DNA of 45,990 nucleotides from JAOUEA01 sp035711865 (GCA_035711865.1 DASTBT010000111.1:1-45990), one strand, 5' to 3'; numbered from the stretch's first letter, positions 1 to 8,416 are shown. The notes: generated from the letters alone by a model not told the origin. Numbers and translations: made by a program.

Positions 1-72
1 CGCGAGCGCCAGCACCAGAACCGATGCCAGCACGACCTTGGTCCGCAGCCCGACCCGCGTCTTCGGTTGCAT
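1..72 (-). CDS. N-terminus of a membrane or exported protein (cut by window edge)
   Basis: Only the first 24 codons lie in the window. The ATG at 72 is preceded by a strong GGAGGGAG ribosome-binding site about 8 nt upstream. The translated start has basic residues (MQPKTRVGLRTK) followed by a run of Val, Leu and Ala, which is a signal anchor or first membrane segment. Sensor kinases and adenylate cyclases often begin this way, but the visible part cannot identify the family. Confidence 0.6.
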   Translation of the reverse strand, partial: MQPKTRVGLRTKVVLASVLVLALA

Positions 73-170
73 CGATGGCACTCCCTCCGTCAACCCATCA
101 TCTCAGCCACCGATGCGAGGAAGGAAGGCGCACGGGCGCGCCTTCTTTCCTCCATCGATGCCGGGTGCGG

Positions 171-569
171 TCAGATCTTGAGCTTGGCGATGCACCGCGC
201 GCCCGTGACCTGATCGGTCGCCTTGACGCGGAAACGGTCCCAGCCGACCGTGTCCTTGACCCAACGTTCGATCTCGAAGTCGGGGCGATCGTCGTCGTCG
301 AGGCGCGTCACCTTCGAGCCATCGAAGAACGTGACGCCGTCATGGCGCATGACGACCTTCCACCGGTGGCCGGCAGGACGGGACGTCACCTCGAAGTCCA
401 CTTCGATCCTGCCACCTTCCTTGTCGAGCGAGAGCTCCCAGCGGCCCTTCGGCGTGCATCGGCCGTGCTTCTCTTTCTCGATCCCCCCGGCGCCCGCAGC
501 GCCTGTGGGGATCAACATCGCGATCGTCGCGACCGATGCGATCGCTGCGGTGATGAAGCTCTTCCGCAT
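171..569 (-). CDS. Small secreted protein of unknown function
   Basis: This encodes 132 aa. The start at 569 is chosen because GGGAG lies just upstream and because it puts a typical Sec signal peptide at the N-terminus (MRKSF, then a hydrophobic stretch to about residue 26 ending in AGA). An in-frame upstream start would bury that signal. The mature part is about 105 aa, rich in charged residues and predicted to be mostly beta strand. It has one Cys near residue 35 and one near the C-terminus, which could form a disulfide. I do not recognise a family. The gene stands alone, 98 bases from the next minus-strand start. Confidence 0.7.
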   Translation of the reverse strand: MRKSFITAAIASVATIAMLIPTGAAGAGGIEKEKHGRCTPKGRWELSLDKEGGRIEVDFEVTSRPAGHRWKVVMRHDGVTFFDGSKVTRLDDDDRPDFEIERWVKDTVGWDRFRVKATDQVTGARCIAKLKI

Positions 570-1040
570 CGTGTCTCCCTTCGTCGGGAACGCCTCTTCG
601 ACGTCCTGCGGCCACACGCTAGGGACAGGCCGTGAAGCACCGATGACTGCCTGGTGACAGGCTCGTCATCGATCAAAGCTCCGGGGGCGCTCGGATCGAC
701 CTCGCCGTCGCAGCGGATCTACGACCGCTGGGCGGTCGCCGTTGGGGCTCGCTGCCTCGTCGAGCTTGCGCTCGCTCCGTCCGAGGGTCGCCTCCATCCG
801 GTCGTCGCTGCCTTCGACTCGACGGTGCTCAGTGACAGCAGCTCCGCGAGGACGACTCGGCCTGTTCCTGAGCGAACACCGGCCACTGCACGAAACAGGA
901 CGGCGACGGCAGCGATGATGGCGCCTTACTCGGCACCCTCGGGGGACACACCCGATCGACCGCGCCGCATGGCGAGACACCTGTTTTCCGCGCCGGCGCG
1001 CGGGGTATCGGTCTCGATCTCGACAGCCGAGGAGGCGAGG
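570..1040. other. Intergenic region of 471 bp
   Basis: This lies between the divergent starts of the secreted protein and the ferritin-like gene. Open frames cross it on both strands, but their translations are low-complexity Arg/Ser/Pro text with no family resemblance, so I call no gene here. The only element I can support is the alternative-sigma-type promoter at 983-1008. Confidence 0.6.
983..1008 (+). promoter_or_regulatory. SigF/SigB-type promoter
   Basis: GTTT at 983-986 and GGGTAT at 1003-1008 are separated by exactly 16 nt. This matches the GTTT-N15-17-GGGTA consensus known for SigF/SigB-group stress sigma factors in actinobacteria. The element lies about 32 nt before the ATG at 1041, so it should drive the ferritin-like gene. 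Confidence 0.6.
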
Positions 1041-1547
1041 ATGGCAGGAGCTGGAGCGAGGCGGATCCTCCGCCCGTACCTCGAGGACCACCTGGTCGGA
1101 TCGGAGGTCGGGCTGAGGACCGCCCGCCGCCTGCAGCGCGGCGCACACGGCGATCTGCGGGCCTACGCCCAGGAGCTCGTCACCCGCATCCACGAGGAGC
1201 AGCAGGTCCTCCGAGCGGCGATCGCTGTGGCCGGACGGACGGTGCAGCCGGTGGAGCTCGCTGCGCGAGCCTTCGGAGCGGCGAGCTCGCTCGGGGTCTG
1301 GGCCCGTCGAACCCTGCCCGAGCCCGTGCCGTCCATCCTCGAGGACCTGGAGGCGATGATCGTGGGCGTCCGCGGCAAGCGTCTCGTGTGGGACACGATG
1401 ATCCGGGTCGCCGCGGTCGATCCCAGCTTCGATCGGTGGCCGTTCGCCGAGCTCGAGGCCGAGGCAGAGGAGCAGGAACGTCGCCTCGTCGAGTTCCGGC
1501 GGGAGGCCGTGAGCGGTCTGCTCGGAGGCTCCTCAGCCGCTTCCTGA
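1041..1547 (+). CDS. Helical ferritin-like-fold hypothetical protein
   Basis: This encodes 168 aa. The ATG at 1041 directly follows GGAGGCGAGG. The open frame extends 129 codons upstream, but that part reads as non-coding. The protein is almost entirely amphipathic helix with several Glu and His pairs, for example around HIHEEQQVLR near residue 51. This resembles the ferritin-like or DUF892-like small helical bundles of actinobacteria, although I cannot align a complete diiron motif. The SigF/SigB-type promoter upstream suggests stress or stationary-phase expression. It is a single gene that converges on the B12-type regulator. Function is unknown. Confidence 0.65.
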   Translation: MAGAGARRILRPYLEDHLVGSEVGLRTARRLQRGAHGDLRAYAQELVTRIHEEQQVLRAAIAVAGRTVQPVELAARAFGAASSLGVWARRTLPEPVPSILEDLEAMIVGVRGKRLVWDTMIRVAAVDPSFDRWPFAELEAEAEEQERRLVEFRREAVSGLLGGSSAAS

Positions 1548-1764
1548 CCTACATCGGGTCGTCGACGACCTCGCGGCCGACCCTCGGCGACGCGCTGGGG
1601 ATGGTCCGTCGCCGGGTGCAAGGCGACCTCGTCCGGCTCAAGGAGCTCATCGAGGCGCATGGGAACGAAACCGGCGGATGGCGCGGCGAGATCCATGCCG
1701 GCGAGGAGCGCTGACCCGGGCATCGAACCTTCAGCGACACCCCACCCGCGGGGGGCTCTGGAGT

Positions 1765-1781
1765 GGCCGGATCATCCGGCC
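1765..1781. terminator. Stem-loop between convergent genes
   Basis: GGCCGG-ATCAT-CCGGCC forms a perfect 6-bp GC stem with a 5-nt loop. It overlaps the stop codon of the minus-strand regulator and sits in the gap between two convergent genes. There is no U-tract, so it is at best a weak or bidirectional terminator. Confidence 0.35.
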
Positions 1782-2641
1782 GAGATCGCGAGATCCACAG
1801 TGCGGGCGGCCTCGGCGAGATCGGTCCCGAGGTACACGCCGGGGACCTCGCGACGGGAGGCGTCGGTGGCGAACGCGCCGCCCGCGTAGAAGGCGCGCGG
1901 CCCGAGCAGCTCGCTGGCCGCCTGGATCGACCCGATCGTGCTCTTCCGGTTCACGCTGCGCTGCGCGACCACGACCGCTGCCGCGGCTCGCGACCTCCCG
2001 ATCGCCGCGCGGAGCGACTCGACCGGCGTGAGGGCCCCGAGGTTGACGACGGGCCGGCCTCGACGCGTCAGGAGCAGGCCGAACGACTCCAGCCCCACGG
2101 TGTGCAGCTCCTTCGGCCCGCATGCGAGCACGACGGGCCAGGGGCCCACAGGCAACGGCGCCGACGTCGCGAGGCGAGCGAGCCATGTGCGGACCGCATC
2201 GGTCAACAGGTGCTCGTTGGCCGCATCGCACGCGCCCGTCATCCACCGGTCCCCGACGGCATGCATCGCCGGCACCGCGACGCCGACGACGGCCGCTTCG
2301 GCGCCCAACCGCTCGGTCGCGTCGTCGAGCTGTGCCCGAGCGCCGTTGGCGTCCAGATGCATCGCCGATCCCAGCAGCTCGTCGATGCGACGATCCCCGT
2401 GCGCCCCTTCGGCCTCGCCTCGCCGGACGATCTCGACGGCTTCAGCGGTCGAGTGCCCGAGGGTGATCGCGTCGCGGAGCTCTCGAAGCTGCTGCACCTG
2501 CTCGACCGTGTAGCGACGATGCTTGCCCTTCGTCCTCGCTGGAAGCGGGAAGCCGTACCGCCGTTCCCACGATCGGATCGTCGGGATCGGAACCGCGATC
2601 ATCTCCGAGACCGCCGCGATGGGCAGGGCGTCACGAGCCAC
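1772..2641 (-). CDS. MerR-family regulator with CarH-like B12-binding photoreceptor domain
   Basis: This encodes 289 aa from the GTG at 2641, which has GGAGGT 11 nt upstream and places the HTH at the very N-terminus, as is usual for MerR proteins. An ATG at 2677 is the alternative. Residues 7-70 are a MerR DNA-binding domain (IRSWERRYGFP, then HRRYT). Residues 85-160 form the helical cap, with W133 followed after nine residues by E143-H144, the Wx9EH signature of adenosylcobalamin light sensors. Residues 168-285 are a Rossmann-like B12-binding domain with ELHTVG (E178, H180), the ExHxxG lower-ligand motif. CarH/LitR proteins repress in the dark when bound to adenosylcobalamin and release DNA on light. 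The gene is divergent from a flavoprotein/ETF operon, its likely target. Confidence 0.85.
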   Translation of the reverse strand: MARDALPIAAVSEMIAVPIPTIRSWERRYGFPLPARTKGKHRRYTVEQVQQLRELRDAITLGHSTAEAVEIVRRGEAEGAHGDRRIDELLGSAMHLDANGARAQLDDATERLGAEAAVVGVAVPAMHAVGDRWMTGACDAANEHLLTDAVRTWLARLATSAPLPVGPWPVVLACGPKELHTVGLESFGLLLTRRGRPVVNLGALTPVESLRAAIGRSRAAAAVVVAQRSVNRKSTIGSIQAASELLGPRAFYAGGAFATDASRREVPGVYLGTDLAEAARTVDLAISAG

Positions 2642-3018
2642 CGAGATCGCCCACCTCCCCGTACGCCGGCCGCGCATGGTTTCGACCCGCGATCCTACGC
2701 ATCGAGGCGACGACGTGCTCGCCGCCCTCGGGCGCAGGCCGAACACAGAGGACGTGGGACCGGATGCCGCCGGGTTGGAGCTCGACGACCGCGGGTTCGT
2801 CCGCATGGACGACCGGCGGACGTCGGCCAAGGCACGTTCGCGGGCGGGACGTCAACGGGAGGCCTCGGTTCACACACATGGAGGCGAACTGATGGCCGGC
2901 GAGCCCGACGGCGAGATGGACCGACTGAGAGGGCCCCGACGGCTCGCGAGGGAGCACCCCGCGCGCATCATCGGACGGGATGCGAGACTGACCGCCACAG
3001 TCAGGGAAGGAACCCGGA
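2642..3018. promoter_or_regulatory. Shared divergent regulatory region, 377 bp
   Basis: The region separates the B12-type regulator from the flavoprotein operon and must hold both promoters. An inverted repeat GCGAGCC/GGCTCGC (about 2898-2904 and 2940-2946) lies inside a 33-codon open frame at 2892-2993 that has its own GGAGG. This could be a leader peptide or attenuator, or it could be chance. I found no convincing MerR-type operator by eye. Confidence 0.35.
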
Positions 3019-5535
3019 ATGGCCCCCACACCTTCGGACGCGCAGGTCGTCGTGATCGGCGCGGGGATCGTCGGCAACAGCCTCGCCTATCAGCTGGCCC
3101 TCCACGGCTGGAAGGACATCGTCCTGGTCGACAAGGGGTCGCTGCCGAACCCGGGCGGATCCACCGGTCACGCGTCGAACTTCATCTTCCTGGTCGACCA
3201 CTCGAAGGAGATGACCGACCTCACCAGCGACAGCGTCCGCCAGTACGAAGAGCTGGGCGTGTTCACGCGCAGCGGGGGGATCGAGGTCGCTCGGACCCCC
3301 GAGCGGATGGAGGAGCTGAAGCGCCGGATGGCGTCGAGCATCTCGTGGGGCATCGACTCCCAGCTGCTGTCCTCCGCCGAGGTGACCGAGATGGTCCCCT
3401 ACGTCGATCCCGGCGTGATCCTGGGGGGCTTCTCCACCCCGGGTGTCGGTGTGGTCGACTCCTTGCGGGCCGGCACGTTGATGCGGGAGAAGGCGACCGA
3501 GCTCGGGGCCCTCACCGTCATGGCCGGCGCCGAGATCACGGGCCTCGACGTCGTCGACGGGCACATGCGCGGCGTCCGCACGACCGAAGGCGACGTCACG
3601 GCCGAGACGGTGGTGATCGCGTGTGGCATCTGGAGCCCAGCGATCGCGGCGATGGCCGGGGCGTCGATCCCGCTCACGCCGGCCGTGCACCAGATGATCA
3701 GCGTCGGGCCGGTGCCCCTGTTCGCCGACACGATCGGCGAGATCGCCTACCCGATCGTGCGCGACATGGACACGAACATGTACGAGCGCCAGCACGGCGG
3801 CGATCTCGAGATCGGGTCCTACGCGCACCGGCCGATCCTGATGGAGCCCGACGCGATCCCCTCGATCGAGGAGTCGGCGCTGTCGCCGACCGAGCTCCCC
3901 TTCACCCAGGACGACTTCGACCCCCAGATGGAGCAGGCGCTCGAGCTGATCCCGAGCGTCCTGGAGGACGAACGCGTCGGCATCCGCTACGCGATCAACG
4001 GGCTGCTCTCGCTCACGCCCGACGGCATGCCGATCCTCGGTGAGACGCCGGAGGTCGAAGGTCTGTGGTCGGCGGCCGCCATCTGGATCAAGGAGGCTCC
4101 CGGCATCGCCCGTGCCGTCGCCGAGTGGATGACCGACGGCACGCCCGAGATCGACGTCCACGGGGCCGACATCGCGCGCTTCTACGACCACCAGAAGACG
4201 TCGTTCCATGTGACGTCGCGGAGCGCCGAGGGCTTCAACAAGACCTACGGGATCGTGCACCCGCTGGAGCAGTGGTCCTCGAACAGGAACGTGCGCCTGA
4301 GCCCGTGTCACGAGCGCGAGCAGGCGCTCGGAGCGGTCTGCTACGAGGCCGCCGGATGGGAGCGGCCTTACTGGTACGGCGTCAACGAGGCCTTGCTGGG
4401 CGATTACGGCGACGCCGTGATGCCGCGCGAGGGCGAGTGGGAGTCGCGCTGGTGGTCCCCCGTCGTGAACGCCGAGCACCTCGCGCTCCGCGATCGGGTG
4501 GGCATGGTGGACCTGTCCGCGTTCGCGATCTTCGACGTGACGGGGCCGGGCGCGCTCGCGTACCTCGACGGGATGGTCGTCTCGTCGATGGACGTCGCCG
4601 TCGGGCGCGTCGTCTACACCCCGGCGCTCAACGAGGCCGGCGGGATCAAGGCCGACATCACGATCATGCGTCTGGATGAGGAGCGGTTCCGGATCGTCAC
4701 GGGCGGCGGCTCGGGCATGGCAGACAGGAAATGGTTCTCGGACCACCTGCCCGCCGACGGCTCGGCGCAGCTGTTCGACGCGACCTCGGCGCTGTGGACG
4801 CTCGGCCTCTGGGGGCCCAACGCCCGGGATGTGCTCGGCTCCATCACTGGCGACGAGGTCTCGAACGATGCGTTCCGCTTCGCCGCCTGCCGCACGATCG
4901 AGATGGGGCCACTGCGTGTGCTGGCATCGCGGATCTCCTACCTGGGAGAGCTGGGCTGGGAGCTGTACGTGCCGATCGAGCAGGGCGTCCGCCTCTGGGA
5001 CCAGGTCTGGGACGCCGGCCAGGCGCACGGCATCGTTCCCGTCGGGATCGGCACCTACGCCGGCACCGCCCGCCTCGAGAAGAGCTACCGGGCGCACGGC
5101 AGCGAGCTCGATCTCGAGCACGATCTGGTCGAGGCCGGTATGGCTCGACCGCACGTGAAGGACGCCGACTTCATCGGGCGAGACGCATACCTGCGGCAGC
5201 GAGAGGCAGAGCCGACCCGCGCGCTGTGCACGCTCACCCTCGACGACGCCACGTCGTCGAGGGGCATCGAGCGCTACATGATGGGCGGCGAGCCGGTGCT
5301 CGACCCCGAGGGAGCCCCGCTCACCGACAGCCACGGTCGCCGGTCGTACGTGACCAGCGCCGGATCGGGACCCTCGGTCGGCGCCCACCTGATGATGAGC
5401 TACCTGCCGCCCGAACTCGCGGTGCTCGGCACCAGGCTCCAGGTCGAGTACTTCGGCGAGCGATACCCGGTGACGGTGGCCGTCACCGGCGCGACACCGC
5501 TGTTCGATCCCGACGACGCCAGGATGAAGGGGTGA
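3019..5535 (+). CDS. Dimethylglycine/sarcosine dehydrogenase-family flavoprotein
   Basis: This encodes 838 aa, typical for the family. The ATG at 3019 has GGGAAGGA upstream. Residues 9-390 are a DAO-type FAD domain with G14-A-G16-I-V-G19. GSTGHA follows, where H51 lines up with the His that carries covalent FAD in dimethylglycine and sarcosine dehydrogenases; the usual Trp before it is Gly here. Residues about 390-445 are the FAO_M linker. Residues 445-835 are the folate-binding aminomethyltransferase (GCV_T) fold and its C-terminal barrel. Family members oxidise N-methyl groups, pass formaldehyde-level carbon to tetrahydrofolate and give electrons to ETF. The ETF subunit genes follow directly. 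The exact substrate (dimethylglycine, sarcosine or another N-methyl compound) cannot be told from sequence. Confidence 0.9.
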   Translation: MAPTPSDAQVVVIGAGIVGNSLAYQLALHGWKDIVLVDKGSLPNPGGSTGHASNFIFLVDHSKEMTDLTSDSVRQYEELGVFTRSGGIEVARTPERMEELKRRMASSISWGIDSQLLSSAEVTEMVPYVDPGVILGGFSTPGVGVVDSLRAGTLMREKATELGALTVMAGAEITGLDVVDGHMRGVRTTEGDVTAETVVIACGIWSPAIAAMAGASIPLTPAVHQMISVGPVPLFADTIGEIAYPIVRDMDTNMYERQHGGDLEIGSYAHRPILMEPDAIPSIEESALSPTELPFTQDDFDPQMEQALELIPSVLEDERVGIRYAINGLLSLTPDGMPILGETPEVEGLWSAAAIWIKEAPGIARAVAEWMTDGTPEIDVHGADIARFYDHQKTSFHVTSRSAEGFNKTYGIVHPLEQWSSNRNVRLSPCHEREQALGAVCYEAAGWERPYWYGVNEALLGDYGDAVMPREGEWESRWWSPVVNAEHLALRDRVGMVDLSAFAIFDVTGPGALAYLDGMVVSSMDVAVGRVVYTPALNEAGGIKADITIMRLDEERFRIVTGGGSGMADRKWFSDHLPADGSAQLFDATSALWTLGLWGPNARDVLGSITGDEVSNDAFRFAACRTIEMGPLRVLASRISYLGELGWELYVPIEQGVRLWDQVWDAGQAHGIVPVGIGTYAGTARLEKSYRAHGSELDLEHDLVEAGMARPHVKDADFIGRDAYLRQREAEPTRALCTLTLDDATSSRGIERYMMGGEPVLDPEGAPLTDSHGRRSYVTSAGSGPSVGAHLMMSYLPPELAVLGTRLQVEYFGERYPVTVAVTGATPLFDPDDARMKG

Positions 5536-5539
5536 GCCG

Positions 5540-6310
5540 ATGAACGTCCTGGTGTGCGTGAAACGCGTGCCGGCGCCCGGCTCGCGCATCGTCGTGACGG
5601 ACGACGCCCTGGATATCGACACGACCCACCTCGGGTTCACCATGAGCCCCCACGAGGAGTGCGCCGTGGAAGAGGCGGTGCGGCAGATCGAGGCCCACGG
5701 CGGCTCCTCGGTCGTGCTGACGCTCGGGCCCGAGGCCGCCGTGGAGCAGCTGCAGCACGCCCTCGCGATCGGGATCGACCGGGCGATCCTGCTGGAGACC
5801 GACGCCACCGGGTGGGACGCGATCGCCACCGCCGACGCGATCGTCGAGGCGCTCCGCACCGAGGCGGCCAACAGCACGCCGTTCCACCTGCTGCTGTTCG
5901 GCAACGAAGCCGCCGACTCCGGCGACTACCAGGTCGCCGTCCGCGTGGCCCACGCGCTCGGGATGCCGTGCGTGAGCGGCGTGAAGAGCCTCGAGGTCGG
6001 GGACGGCACGCTGGTCGCTCGGCGGGATGTCAGGGGCGGCGCGGAGGTCTTCACCGCGCCCCTGCCCGCCGTCGTCGCCGTGAAGGAAGGCATCAACCTC
6101 CCCCGGTTCCCCTCGGTGCCCGGTCGGCTCAAGGCGAGGAAGAAGGAGATCGAGCGGCGTCCGCAGGCTGCGCCCACCCCCCGGGTCGAGACCATCCGGC
6201 TCCGGGTCCCGCCGGAACAGCGGAGCGAAGCGGAGATCCTCGGACGAGGCCCGGATGCGGCGCCGGCCGTCGTCGATCTACTCGAGCAGCTGGGGATCGT
6301 GGAGCGATGA
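5540..6310 (+). CDS. etfB: Electron transfer flavoprotein beta subunit
   Basis: This encodes 256 aa with the standard beta-subunit start (MNVLVCVKRVPAPG). It also has the AMP-binding and recognition-loop region around GNEAADSGDYQVAVRVAH (about residues 114-131) and LPAVVAVKEGINLPRFPS near residue 175. ETF accepts electrons from flavoprotein dehydrogenases and delivers them to ETF:quinone oxidoreductase. The start is 4 nt after the dehydrogenase stop, preceded by a GGGGTGAG site, so the two are co-translated. Dedicated ETF genes next to a DMGDH-type enzyme strongly suggest this is its electron acceptor. Confidence 0.93.
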   Translation: MNVLVCVKRVPAPGSRIVVTDDALDIDTTHLGFTMSPHEECAVEEAVRQIEAHGGSSVVLTLGPEAAVEQLQHALAIGIDRAILLETDATGWDAIATADAIVEALRTEAANSTPFHLLLFGNEAADSGDYQVAVRVAHALGMPCVSGVKSLEVGDGTLVARRDVRGGAEVFTAPLPAVVAVKEGINLPRFPSVPGRLKARKKEIERRPQAAPTPRVETIRLRVPPEQRSEAEILGRGPDAAPAVVDLLEQLGIVER

Positions 6311-7281
6311 TCCTCGTCCTGATCGAGCACGACACCGGGGTGGTCGAGAGCACCTCACTTCAAGCCCTGACGTTCGCGCGGGGCCTGGGCGAGCCGCTGC
6401 GGGGAGTCGCGTTCGGCGACGGCGGCGCGCGGGCGCTCGAGGCCGCGGGCGCGTACGGGATCGAGGCCGGCACCCACATACGGGCGCAGGAGAGCCACGC
6501 CCCCGGCGCGTGGGCGCACGCGATCGCCGACCTCGCCGCCTCGACGTCATCGCCCGCGGTCGTGGCCGCGGGCACCGACCGCGGGCACGAGATACTCGCG
6601 CACGTCGGCGCACGAGCGTCCGCGCCCTTCGTCGCGAACTGCATCGCCGCCGAACGCGACGGCGATGCGTGGAACCTCGCTCGACAACGGTGGGGCGGGA
6701 GCCTGCTCGAAGACGCGCGCGTCCGTGGCCCGTTGACGCTGCTCACCGTCGCCCTGCACGCCGTCGCCGCGGACGCCGTTCCCGATGCGGCCGCGGTCGC
6801 GGTCGACGAGATCGAGCCCCCGTTCTCGGAGGACGACCAGCGCGTGCGCAAGACTGCATTCGAAGCCACGTCCACCGGCGCGGTGTCGCTCGGCGATGCC
6901 CGACTGGTGGTCGGCGGCGGCCGCGGTGTCGGCGGTGCCGAGGGGTTCGTCGACCTCGATGCGCTCGCGACGACGCTGGGCGGCACCGTCGGCGTCTCGC
7001 GCGCGGTCACGAGCGCAGGCTGGCGTCCGCACGCGGAGCAGATCGGGCAGACCGGCGAGCGGATCGCGCCGGACCTCTACATCGCGTGCGGGATCAGCGG
7101 GGCGAGCCAGCACATGGTCGGATGTCGCGGCGCGAAGAAGCTGCTCGTCATCAACACCGACGCCGACGCCCCGATCCTCGCGAGGGCCGACTACGCGGTG
7201 GTCGGCGACCTGCACCAAGTGGTGCCGGCCATCACCACCGAGGTCGCACGCCGCCGCACCGACGACCCGCCTGAACGCTAG
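6307..7281 (+). CDS. etfA: Electron transfer flavoprotein alpha subunit
   Basis: This encodes 324 aa. The ATG at 6307 overlaps the etfB stop (ATGA), giving translational coupling. The C-terminal FAD domain carries the full signature in order: VVGGGRGVGG, a Ser-Arg before GW, GQTG, YIACGISGASQHMVG and the INTDADAPI segment. The N-terminal domain is more divergent, as is usual. With EtfB it forms the FAD/AMP heterodimer that carries electrons from the upstream dehydrogenase. A hairpin at 7340-7368 may end the operon. Confidence 0.95.
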   Translation: MILVLIEHDTGVVESTSLQALTFARGLGEPLRGVAFGDGGARALEAAGAYGIEAGTHIRAQESHAPGAWAHAIADLAASTSSPAVVAAGTDRGHEILAHVGARASAPFVANCIAAERDGDAWNLARQRWGGSLLEDARVRGPLTLLTVALHAVAADAVPDAAAVAVDEIEPPFSEDDQRVRKTAFEATSTGAVSLGDARLVVGGGRGVGGAEGFVDLDALATTLGGTVGVSRAVTSAGWRPHAEQIGQTGERIAPDLYIACGISGASQHMVGCRGAKKLLVINTDADAPILARADYAVVGDLHQVVPAITTEVARRRTDDPPER

Positions 7282-7339
7282 AGCCCCACCGTTTGCGCGC
7301 CATCGGCACGTCGCCACCCTCGGTCACAGCGTTTGCCGT

Positions 7340-7368
7340 GTCGGGCTGCGCCGAGGCAACAGCCCGAC
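7340..7368. terminator. Hairpin between etfA and the convergent membrane-protein gene
   Basis: GTCGGGCTG at 7340-7348 pairs perfectly with CAGCCCGAC at 7360-7368 across an 11-nt loop. It lies 59 nt after the etfA stop and 27 nt from the stop of the opposing gene. It lacks a U-run, as is common for actinobacterial terminator hairpins. Confidence 0.45.
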
Positions 7369-7394
7369 GACTCCTCGCCGATCGAGCCGGGCCG

Positions 7395-8159
7395 CTACAC
7401 CGACGATCCGACGTTCGGCCGCGACCGAACGGGCACAACCGGTACATCGAGACCCCTTGGTGGCTCACGCTCTGCCTTCGTCGACGGAGGCATGGAGTTC
7501 CCGCGGAGCGTCAACTGCCAGTGGAGCACGATGTGGGCGAGGATCGGCGCAAGGGCGTTTCCCGCAACGAGGAACGCGGTCGCCTGGATACCGCATCCGG
7601 CGAGCGCCCCGAAGAGCATCTTCCTCGACGCCTTCGCTCGGAACTCTCGATAGCCGAGGTGGTGGACGAGGATCACGAACAGAGCCCCGCAGACGGCGAG
7701 GACGCCAGAGGCTGCCTCCCCCAGGACCGTATCGGTCCAGGCGAGGGCATCTGCCGCCTGCCACACCGCCAGGACTGGCAGCGTGGCGAGCAGGATCGCT
7801 TCGGCCGTTCCGTACACGACGCCTTCCCACAGCAGCCGGCCGGCGAGCGCAGCACCCCCAGGGCGGGGTCTGGCGGGGAGGCGACGGACGAGCGGGGTGA
7901 CGACAGCGGTAGCGATGGCGCCACCGACGAAGCCAAGTGCCCAACCGTCCGTCAGAAGGTCCGCGACCCTCGTGCCCGACCACGCGAGATATCCCGCAGA
8001 GAGGGCGACAGTCGTCACCGTCAGGATCGCCACGTAGGGCGTCCGGGGAACGTGGGCGAGGTCGGTGACGATCCACGTCACCGAGAACGCGACGAGCGAG
8101 ACGAATCCGAAAGCGGCGAGGGCTTCCTGCCATCCGAATGAAGGATCGGCCACAGGCAT
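7395..8159 (-). CDS. Polytopic membrane protein, possibly CPBP-like
   Basis: This encodes 254 aa with an AAGGGAGA ribosome-binding site before the ATG at 8159. There are about six to seven hydrophobic segments, from residue 12 to about 222, followed by a polar, Arg/Pro-rich cytoplasmic tail. A Glu sits in the middle of the segment GTAEAILLATLPVL, and the last membrane segment carries APILAHIVLHW. This arrangement recalls the CPBP (Abi) intramembrane protease fold, but the EExxxR motif is not present, so proteolytic activity is doubtful. The gene stands alone between two hairpin-bounded units. Confidence 0.65.
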   Translation of the reverse strand: MPVADPSFGWQEALAAFGFVSLVAFSVTWIVTDLAHVPRTPYVAILTVTTVALSAGYLAWSGTRVADLLTDGWALGFVGGAIATAVVTPLVRRLPARPRPGGAALAGRLLWEGVVYGTAEAILLATLPVLAVWQAADALAWTDTVLGEAASGVLAVCGALFVILVHHLGYREFRAKASRKMLFGALAGCGIQATAFLVAGNALAPILAHIVLHWQLTLRGNSMPPSTKAEREPPRGLDVPVVPVRSRPNVGSSV

Positions 8160-8332
8160 GACGACATCTCCCTTCCGTTCGACGCCATCATCGGCCGCAT
8201 CCCGATGGCCGAGGGGGGTCCGCCAGCCTCATACGGACAGGACGAACGGTCGAGGGTCTCGCGACGTTCACGATCGTCGGGCGACAGGTCAGCGAGTCAT
8301 CCCACCAGCGCTGATGACCCCTCGCGGCTCCG

Positions 8333-8416
8333 TGCCCGGGGTGGGGGTCGAACCCACACGCCCTTTCGGGCCGGCGCTTTTAAGGCGCCTCCGTCTACCA
8401 GTTCCGGCACCCGGGC
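8333..8416 (-). tRNA. tRNA-Leu (anticodon UAA)
   Basis: The 84-nt class II tRNA on the minus strand has a GCCCGGG/CCCGGGC acceptor stem with discriminator A. It has a T-arm GTGGG-TTCGACC-CCCAC, a long variable arm (GGCCC-GAAA-GGGC) and an anticodon arm GGCGC-CTTAAAA-GCGCC giving anticodon TAA. The 3' CCA is not encoded and must be added. Confidence 0.95.

Noticed and set aside
1601..1714. 37-codon frame with a G-rich site upstream, between the ferritin-like gene and the regulator
   Set aside because: It has no family resemblance. Frames this short are frequent here, and the gap is only 224 bp between convergent genes.
3001..5904. Very long minus-strand open frame (967 codons) opposite the dehydrogenase gene
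   Set aside because: It is the complement of a gene with clear family motifs. Its translation is rich in Arg, His and Asp without any domain, as expected from G+C-rich antisense.
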